Assembly (NCBI RefSeq): GCF_000002865.3
Contig: NW_001865068.1
Coordinates: 2,007 to 66,006, forward strand
DNA length: 64,000 nucleotides
Direction: 5' to 3'
Source: Monosiga brevicollis MX1
Lineage: Eukaryota; Opisthokonta; Choanoflagellata; Craspedida; Salpingoecidae
Shown here: one piece after another, positions 57,723-64,000 of the stretch
How the letters are laid out: each line of letters starts with the position of its first letter
Numbering within the stretch: position 1 is the first letter of the stretch
Notes under the pieces: generated by a model
The model's input: only the letters and a program-made list of their open reading frames with translations
Databases searched by the model: none
Told to the model about the DNA's origin: nothing
Program-made: the position numbers and the translations under genes

Positions 57723-58175
57723 GTGTGTGTGTGTGTTGCAACATTTGATTCGATGCTGTGGGATGAGAAGAGAGAGACCAATCGTTGGCCATTTGGTTGG
57801 ATGGTGCCGGTCGCACTCCGTCCATTGGTCGCACTACCGGGGTGTTGAGAGGTCCAGAGGTCCAGAGGCCATGTGGCCGTTTTATGTCTTGTGTGTGATC
57901 GTTGCTGACCACACCACACCCGACCTAATGTCTTGCTGCAACACTTGGTCCTGCTGGCGACGGTGCCCGGTGAGATCCCAGAACCACTGAAATCAATGCA
58001 ATTTCTAACATTGAGGAGGTTAACAAAGCTGCAGTTACTTCAATTACTGCTACATGTTTGTGGGTTGCAACCATGGTGTCGCAATGGGGCAACACAATCA
58101 GCGTTACATTGCGAAATGATCACATTACATTTGGTAATTGTAAGCATAAATTTTCATTCAGCGGTTGAAGACCGG
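57002..58175. repeat. Intergenic region with (TG)n and (TC)n repeats
   Basis: Between the GLDC start and the CHAC2 stop. Simple repeats occur at about 57533-57557 (TG), 57632-57650 (TC), 57691-57723 (TC) and 57723-57737 (TG). No coding exon is recognised; long frames here are repeat-driven. Confidence 0.75.
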
Positions 58176-58919
58176 TCACTGCGTTCGCGTATCGGTTGGC
58201 TCCACCTCGATCACCTCCACGGGCGCGGCCGCTGTGGCTGGGGTGGCCGCTTCTTGCAGCGCACGGACCTGCGTTTCCAGGGCCAGGAGGTGTTCGTCTG
58301 GGTGATCTGGGGCAATGTCTCGCATCGCTATTACCAGATTCATGAGGTAATCAATGTTCGGGCCCGAGGGTCCCCGACTCTCAGCAATCGTCTTTGCAAT
58401 CTGTGCCAGCGGTTCCTCGCCAACAAACTCCTCGTTGTCCTCGGTTCCCGTGTACACAAGAGCCAGGCGAGAGCTGCCATCGGCCTGATAAAACTGCAGC
58501 TCTAACAAGCTATAGCCACCCTTTTCTCGGTAGTCGAGGTGGGCCATGACCTCGTCCACCTGTTCTGGTGCAATGCGATAGGCCTTGCCCCAGACCCGCT
58601 CTCCCGGTGCTGGGACCAGCGTCACCACACGACCCGGCGCTTCTACATCCACCGGCACCAGGCATCCCACCAGCACGTATGTGGGCAGTATGCAGTAGCG
58701 TCATGAGCGAGGTACACGTGCCCAACACATAGTCAGCCCAGTCCGCACGCACACAGACCTGGTACGCCACGGTGGTCTGTTGAGCGCTGCCAGAAGCGAC
58801 GAATGTATCCGTCAATGTAGCCCGGTATCACCTCTCTAGTACAGTTACATCAAATGACAAGATGCGGGCGAGTCAGGCTGCGGAGTGCAAGCCTCGGAAG
58901 CAGCGACAAGGCACCCCTT

Positions 58920-58964
<45 letters not shown>

Positions 58965-59303
58965 CACAACTACAGCAACTAACAACAACGAACAACTACA
59001 ACAACTACATCAGCATGAGCGGGCACACCAGAGTCCCTGCAAAAGAGACCCCCAGTAGAGGTTGACTCACGCATAGGGGAAGTCAACCTTCCAGGTCAAG
59101 CTGCCATCTGCACATCGTCCCAGTCCAGTCACACTCATGAGCCAGTTGTGAAACACGTCAATGGCCGTGTGGGCCGTCACAAAGCTTGTCCCACCCCTTC
59201 CCCCCCCTCTCTCTTCAGCCATGCGCTACGTACAGCCAAAGATCCAGAGCGGGTCCGGCCAGGGGCGACCCTGCCTCGACTCGCTGGGAGGTGCATACGG
59301 CAT
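58176..59303 (-). CDS. CHAC2: Glutathione-specific gamma-glutamylcyclotransferase, CHAC2 type
   Basis: Four exons close exactly: 59234-59303, 59071-59107, 58759-58835 and 58176-58642, 651 nt in all (216 aa), GT-AG borders. The spliced protein reads [17 protein letters not shown], then [46 protein letters not shown] and [14 protein letters not shown]. The closest family member known to me is CHAC2 ([37 protein letters not shown]). The Glu of YREKGGY is the catalytic acid/base. The enzyme cleaves glutathione to 5-oxoproline and Cys-Gly in the cytosol. The length is near the family's 180-220 aa, with a Thr/Ala/Glu-rich C-terminal tail. The intron between 58835 and 59071 carries (CA)n at 58923-58961. 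Confidence 0.93.
58923..58961. repeat. (CA)n microsatellite in a CHAC2 intron
   Basis: About 19 CA units within the intron between CHAC2 exons 2 and 3. Confidence 0.95.
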
Positions 59304-59956
59304 ATTATTTATCCTTGGCTCCGTCTCCGTTCCTTCGTTCGCGCGGGCGTCGTCGCACGTCACTTGCAAAGCAAATACGCGAAAGACGAAGCAGGCACAG
59401 ATGGTACTACAACAACCATTAAAATCGATTCAACTTCTAGCACTATCACGACCTTTGCCAATACACAAACTTCATATATAACAACAAAAACCCCAAGGCA
59501 CTGCATTCATCAAGCAAGCGAAATCAGTCACCATATTCAAAATCCGGGGGTCCAACTCGGCCTCTCCCCTTTTGTTGATAAATCAGAAACGAATGTGTGG
59601 TAGAAACTACCCACGAGTATGCCTCAAGTGTCTTCTACGTGTGGTGATTGTAACACATAAACCGTGCCAACCACCGGTGAGCGTGTGGTCAGACGCGCGT
59701 GTACGTGTGGCAGAGTGCTCGTATGGGTGTTGGCCGTGCTGCCTGCTGCTGCTCTCCCATTCATTTCTCAGTGATCGCTGCGCAGCGATTCACGGGGCGG
59801 GACCCCCCCGCGTTTGCTTTCTGAACCGTCTGCTGGTCGGGCTTCAACACAAACACGGCAGCAACCAAATCTTTAGCACCAGCACCAGCTTTGGGGATAG
59901 CGTCCGAGCAGGGGTGTTGAAGCACCCGGCTCGACCGCCAGCTTGGACCCTGAGCC
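59304..59956. promoter_or_regulatory. Divergent intergenic region (CHAC2 / SH3-PDZ-PH)
   Basis: CHAC2 begins leftward at 59303 and the scaffold gene rightward at 59957. No exon or clear core promoter motif is seen in the 650 bp between them. Confidence 0.45.
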
Positions 59957-60892
59957 ATGGCGGCCCAGTCCTCAGACGTGTCGGCGCAGTTTTCTGTCTT
60001 TTCCTTTCTGAATAGCATTCAGCCACCCAGCTCCCCTCCCCAAGAAGAAGACGAACCAGGTACGTTCAGCACCGCCTCTGCTTGTTAGCCAATCATCTTA
60101 TCCCTTGCCAGACAACCCTCGAGGCGTGCAGCCTGCCACCTTTCACCAACGAAAGCCTGCCTTGGCTGGCTCCACTGCCTCTCACCTCTCATTTGCTCGC
60201 AACACCATGACTATGCTAGCTCTGACTCGGTATGCTACTGGTGCCTGGATTGAAGCGACCTGTGACTCGGGCGGGGATGCCGATACCTCCACCCCAGCCT
60301 TTCAAGGTCCGTCCTTCTTCCCATCTACGCCCTGCCTTGGGCGGCCAGATTGCAAGCCGTCCTTGCACTTGATGTGCAGCTTCTTTGGGCTTTCTCTTGG
60401 GCCTCGTGCGCCTGGCGAGCTCACGCTTGTGCCATGTCAACCTCACCCTCATGGCCGATCTGATCGGTGCCCATCTCCAACTATTAGAGGGCGACCTCTT
60501 TCAAGTCCTCAAACACCATGCCAATGGCTGGCTGGAGGTTGAGCAGGGCTACCTCTGGCCCACGTGGGTCCAACCCCTTGCCGATGCCACAGAGACTCTG
60601 GACCAGCCCGCTTCGGCGCCACAGCTGCATCCCGAGCTTGAAACACAACCTGTACGTGGCCACGAACCTGAACCCACATCAGAAACCGAAACCGAGCTCG
60701 AGCCTCAGGCAGCACTAGCATCTACGCAGCCCCTTGTTTTGCCTCCTTTGGATACCTCCCCACCCTCAGCGCCCCCTTCCACCAGTAACGATGATTTCTT
60801 TGCCAATCTTCCCGACTATGCGAATCAACCGAGCGAGGGTGAGTGCGCCAGCCTCGCCGCATACATTGAGATACGCAAGCCCCACATTAACC

Positions 60893-60923
<31 letters not shown>

Positions 60924-62958
60924 AAGAAAAAGAAAAAAAAAAGAAAATCCCCACTCGCCTCACAGTCCCGTGTCCTGCCCGTCCGTAGAAACCGAGCTGT
61001 TGCAGGTTCGCTTGACTCGGCTCAAAGGCTCGTTTGGCTTGCAGATTGCCGGCGGTCACGTAGGCGTCGGCGTTTATGTCAAGGCCTGTCGCAAGGGCGG
61101 TGCCGCTGCTCTCGATGGTCGCATCCTCAAATATGACCAACTCATGCGCATCGACGATACAGACGTGGAACACGCTTCACATGAAGAAGTTGTGCGACTC
61201 ATCAATCAGTGCGGCCCTTCGGCTCGCCTCACCCTCCGCCGTTCGCGCCACAACAGCGATGTCCGCTCTCAACTCAAAAATAGCAAGTCTGCTTTTCATT
61301 TGACTCTCCAAGGCGTTGGCGATCTCAACACCACCACCGAGCCAAGCGACTGGACTCAGGTCCCACTCCGCAACAAGTCCAGTCCCCGCCGCGCCGCCCG
61401 CACCCACTCTTTTCATGCCGCCCCCGGGCCCTCGGTGCGATCAAAGCCCGCCCCGGTCTCTCTGTCCAGTGCACGTCCTAGCAGGCCCCCGGGGTAGCAC
61501 GGGTCCTCTCTTGTGTTCGCGCCCCCGGTCATCGTCAGTCTTATTCTCGCCGTGCCCCTTATCCTTTGTCTATAGGCTGATCTTCTGGCGGCGGCGGGTG
61601 CGTTGCTTGCAACCGATGCTCCTGGCCCTGCATTAAAACCCGCCGCCGAGTTGGGTGCCTCCCCTGAGCGTGCAGTACGTCATTTGCAATTGGTTCCCAC
61701 CTGCTTGTCGATTGCTTGACTCTTCCATGACGACCCACTCCTGTTCAATGGCATTGACCAAGGCACACCCTTTTCGTCTCAATAGCGGTGTATTTCACGT
61801 TTGATTGTGTCGACGGGCATAGGTTGTGCAGTCGCTGCTTTTTGGTTCCCGCAAGTCCTCGCAACAGTCCGTCTCACTCGAGAATAGCGCCGAGCCCTGC
61901 CACCTGGATTTGGCTCTGTCGCCGCAAAATGCAGCTCGCATTCAATCAAGCGGGTCACAGCCTCAGACTCCTGCCGTCGACGATGATGACACCGAGTTTG
62001 GCTTTGGATCAGCCATTGATGACCTCAGCGCCGAGACCGCCGCCACCTCTCCCCCGCACACGCGCTCTGCGGTGCTCGTGCTTCAGGACACCGATGAGGA
62101 AGATGACAGCCATTTGAACGAATCGGCCGTTGACCACGGGACCGCACCACCCTTGCTGAAGAGTGCTTCCAATCGGTCTGTCCTCGACCCCCCCGAGCAT
62201 TCTGTGGGTACGGCAGCCTCTAGCCGGACCATGGGCGCATATGGTAGTCTGCAAACCACGCCTGGTGCTGTCGGTGATCTGGGGCAGCTGGCAACGGCCT
62301 TGGAAGACGTGCACAAAGCCTTACACTTGGAGGGATGGCTGATGAAGCAGACGGTTGGCCGCAAAAGCAGCGTTCTGAGGAAGCGACCTTGGCGTCGCCG
62401 TTACTTCATCCTTCAAGACACCATTCTCAAATACTACAAGCACATTCCGCAGGCCGGCGAGACAGCAGGTGTGTTGGCGTGGCAATGTGCCTGCTTCTTG
62501 CCTGTCATTCCGAAACGGTTCAGTGCAAGTGTGCCTTGGTGGTGCCTTCTGCCTGACTTGATCCGTTTGGTAGCGGGCTACGTTGTATTGCGTTCCACAG
62601 ACTCTGTGCATCTGGCTGGCAACGATCGGACGCTGCTTCTTGCCACGGACAGCACCGACCTGAACCTCATGGCATCTTCCAAAGTTTGTTTCAAACGCAC
62701 TGTTGCCCCCGAGCTAGTCGCAATATCGACCATGCGCGACACAGATCTGTTTGACCGTCATTGACTCCATTTTGGCATGTGCAGGACGAATCAGAGGAGT
62801 GGCGACGCGTTTTGAATGCGGCCATTTCCTTTCAGCAAGCTCGCCCACAAGCCTCTCACATTTCTTCTTCGATACCTCCGGCAGCGGGTGGCGGCGATGG
62901 TGAGAGCAAAGAGGAAGAGGACGAGGACGATGATGAAGGAGAAGAAATGATGCAATGA
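59957..62958 (+). CDS. SH3-like, PDZ and PH domain scaffold protein
   Basis: The start ATG at 59957 (GAGCCATGGCGG) opens MAAQSSDVSAQFSVFSFLNS. Next is an SH3-like segment (about 60200-60580: LALTRYATGAWIEA, LQLLEGDLFQVLKHHANGWL, EVEQGYLWPTWVQPL). After an acidic/Pro-rich linker comes a PDZ domain (about 60990-61250: LTRLKGSFGLQIAGGHVGVG, VYVKACRKGGAAALDGRI, YDQLMRIDDTDVEHASHEEV). After a Ser-rich linker a PH domain follows (about 62325-62830: LEGWLMKQTVGRKSS, RRRYFILQDTILKYYKHI, YVVLRSTDSVHLAG, EEWRRVLNAAI with the conserved Trp), and an acidic tail ends at 62958. A phosphoinositide-binding membrane scaffold is the natural reading, but partners are unknown. I do not recognise an animal orthologue with this order. 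An intron at about 60860-60985 holds an A-rich run. Confidence 0.78.
60892..60945 (+). repeat. Interrupted poly-A in a scaffold-gene intron
   Basis: About 50 nt of A with scattered G, between the linker exon and the PDZ exon; the Lys-rich frame here is intronic. Confidence 0.9.
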
Positions 62959-63230
62959 CCGGATGGAGCTCTAAAACCGACCCACACTCCACTCAACTAT
63001 TGAAGATGGAACATTAAATTTTGATCCCTACGTGGCTGTGTCTGGCCATAGTCAAGTGATGAATCTGTGCTTTGTCGCTTGCCTGACTGCTTCAGCAGGT
63101 TTATTTTTTTTTTAATTGATGTGTCGAAGTTATTCCCTCTTTTTTTTTTTTTTTCGTCTTTCCCTTTTTCTTTATTTGGTGAGAACACCGTCGCTGGATG
63201 GCCAATGTGCAGGTGCACAGTGACACCATA
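62959..63230. other. Convergent 3' intergenic region
   Basis: Contains T-runs at 63104-63113 and 63141-63154 but no gene. The T-rich plus strand would give A-rich signal for the minus-strand gene's 3' end. Confidence 0.5.
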
Positions 63231-64000
63231 TTAGTGCCCAGGGCTGTCATTGTCATCACCTTCATCGTCGCTCCACCCGCTTGAGCCACCAAAGAGGCTC
63301 TCTGCCAGAGCAGCGGCCAATACGGCCGCGCGGTGGCGTCGCTGCTCGTCGGGCACATGCTGGCTGGACTCACGAATCTGTCGAAGCGCATCAGCCAGAT
63401 TGGACAGGTCAAATTCTTCATCATCTTCTGTGTCATCTTCAGCATCACTTTGATCATGGTCCTGGTCACCATCCGCTTCCTTGTCAGTCTGCGCCAACTC
63501 AGCTGCATTCGCGACGGCTGCCTCGTGTTCCATAGCTCGGACAACATCCGTTTGTTGTTTCATGCGAACCAGCCCCTGAACAACATCCAGGCCGGACAAA
63601 GTGTGAGCAAAAAACAGCCGCCTGTCCTTCGATTGAGGCAGTGCACTTGAGCACAGGGGGGGGGTCCGGGGAACGAGAACCATATCCCACCTGTAATGCC
63701 GTCTGAAGGAGAGCATCGTGGGGTTCGTCTGATTCGCTCTCGCCTTCCGTCGAGCCATCATCAGCGGATGCAGCGGCCTCAATTTCTGTGAGTGCACGGG
63801 GGAAGCAGCCCGGTCAAGGCATTGGCAAGGGCGCTTGGACTCTATCGGACAATACAGACACGCGTGGAATGGAGACTCACCCATGGAATCGAGAAGGCCG
63901 CGACTGGGCACGTTGACGGCCGCTGAGGCGCGTCCGCTTGCTTCGACTGGAGCCATGTGTTCCCACATGTGTGCTGTCAAAGCTTCGGCCAGGCGCCCGA
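63231..64000 (-). CDS. Unrecognised acidic protein, C-terminal part (runs off the window)
   Basis: Three or four minus-strand exons can be seen. One near 63894-64000 reads LAEALTAHMWEHMAPVEASG and VNVPSRGLLDSMG before a GTGAGT donor. One at about 63692-63778, after an ACTCACAG acceptor, reads EIEAAASADDGSTEGESESD and EPHDALLQTALQ. The last (about 63640 to the stop at 63231) includes TLSGLDVVQGLVRMKQQTDV, VRAMEHEAAVANAAELAQTD, a long Asp/Glu/Gln stretch, LADALRQIRESSQHVPDEQR and AAVLAAALAESLFGGSSGWS. No domain is recognised. The alternation of acidic linkers with short amphipathic helices suggests an adaptor. The N-terminus lies beyond the right edge. Confidence 0.55.
   Translation of the reverse strand, partial: GRLAEALTAHMWEHMAPVEASGRASAAVNVPSRGLLDSMGESPFHACLYCPIESKRPCQCLDRAASPVHSQKLRPLHPLMMARRKARANQTNPTMLSFRRHYRWDMVLVPRTPPLCSSALPQSKDRRLFFAHTLSGLDVVQGLVRMKQQTDVVRAMEHEAAVANAAELAQTDKEADGDQDHDQSDAEDDTEDDEEFDLSNLADALRQIRESSQHVPDEQRRHRAAVLAAALAESLFGGSSGWSDDEGDDNDSPGH

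Noticed and set aside
1-64000. Retroelements, DNA transposons or other virus-like elements
   Set aside because: I saw no reverse transcriptase, integrase, transposase or capsid motifs and no long terminal or inverted repeats in any frame; the gaps cannot be judged.

Overview
This is nuclear DNA of an intron-rich unicellular eukaryote. GC is moderate, introns are mostly 70-250 bp with GT-AG borders, genes lie densely on both strands, and two runs of N mark scaffold gaps. The gene set is holozoan in flavour: a TNNI3K-like ankyrin kinase, a PDZ-LIM-LIM protein, a FAF1-like UBX protein, an SH3-PDZ-PH scaffold and a COMMD protein, beside a plant-SOS1-like Na+/H+ exchanger. A choanoflagellate close to Monosiga fits best. 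That is an inference from gene content and architecture, not a match I could run.

Layout. 1-2640: minisatellite of 117/137-bp units with higher-order periods. 3.7-4.9 kb (-): COMMD protein. 5.4-6.7 kb (-): U1 snRNP protein C. 7.4-9.1 kb (+): farnesyltransferase alpha subunit. 9.3-11.3 kb (-): HtrA protease. 12.0-15.8 kb (+): Na+/H+ exchanger. 16.2-21.7 kb or further (-): ankyrin/TKL kinase, split by a 733-N gap. 22.3-23.4 kb: microsatellite cluster. 24.2-31.0 kb (+): condensin II subunit CAP-D3. 31.9-33.6 kb (+): intronless UBC-like/OGFOD2-like oxygenase. 34.0-36.3 kb (-): PDZ-LIM protein. 37.2-38.6 kb (+): RNF212/Zip3-type RING protein. 39.0-41.4 kb (-): FAF1-like UBX protein. 42.4-43.7 kb (-): prefoldin 5. 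44.1-45.5 kb (-): FkbM methyltransferase. 46.5-47.1 kb: N gap. 47.5-50.7 kb (+): ankyrin/Tudor-knot/coiled-coil protein. 50.8-51.1 kb (+): two tRNA-Ala(AGC) genes with a lengthened T arm. 51.8-57.0 kb (-): glycine decarboxylase P-protein. 58.2-59.3 kb (-): CHAC2-type gamma-glutamylcyclotransferase. 60.0-63.0 kb (+): SH3-PDZ-PH scaffold. 63.2 kb to the end (-): acidic protein cut by the window edge.

The genes do not form a pathway cluster. They are independent housekeeping, signalling and chromosome-biology genes (splicing, prenylation, protein quality control, folding, condensin II, meiotic RING ligase, glycine cleavage, glutathione turnover). Several models (COMMD, FNTA, exchanger, CHAC2) could be closed exon by exon, with coding lengths dividing exactly by three. 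The most unusual observations are the two alanine tRNA genes carrying 17-18 extra bases in the T arm, the UBC-like/OGFOD2 fusion, and the FAF1 homologue with a triple UIM array. I saw no CRISPR array, no recognisable retroelement and no DNA transposon.
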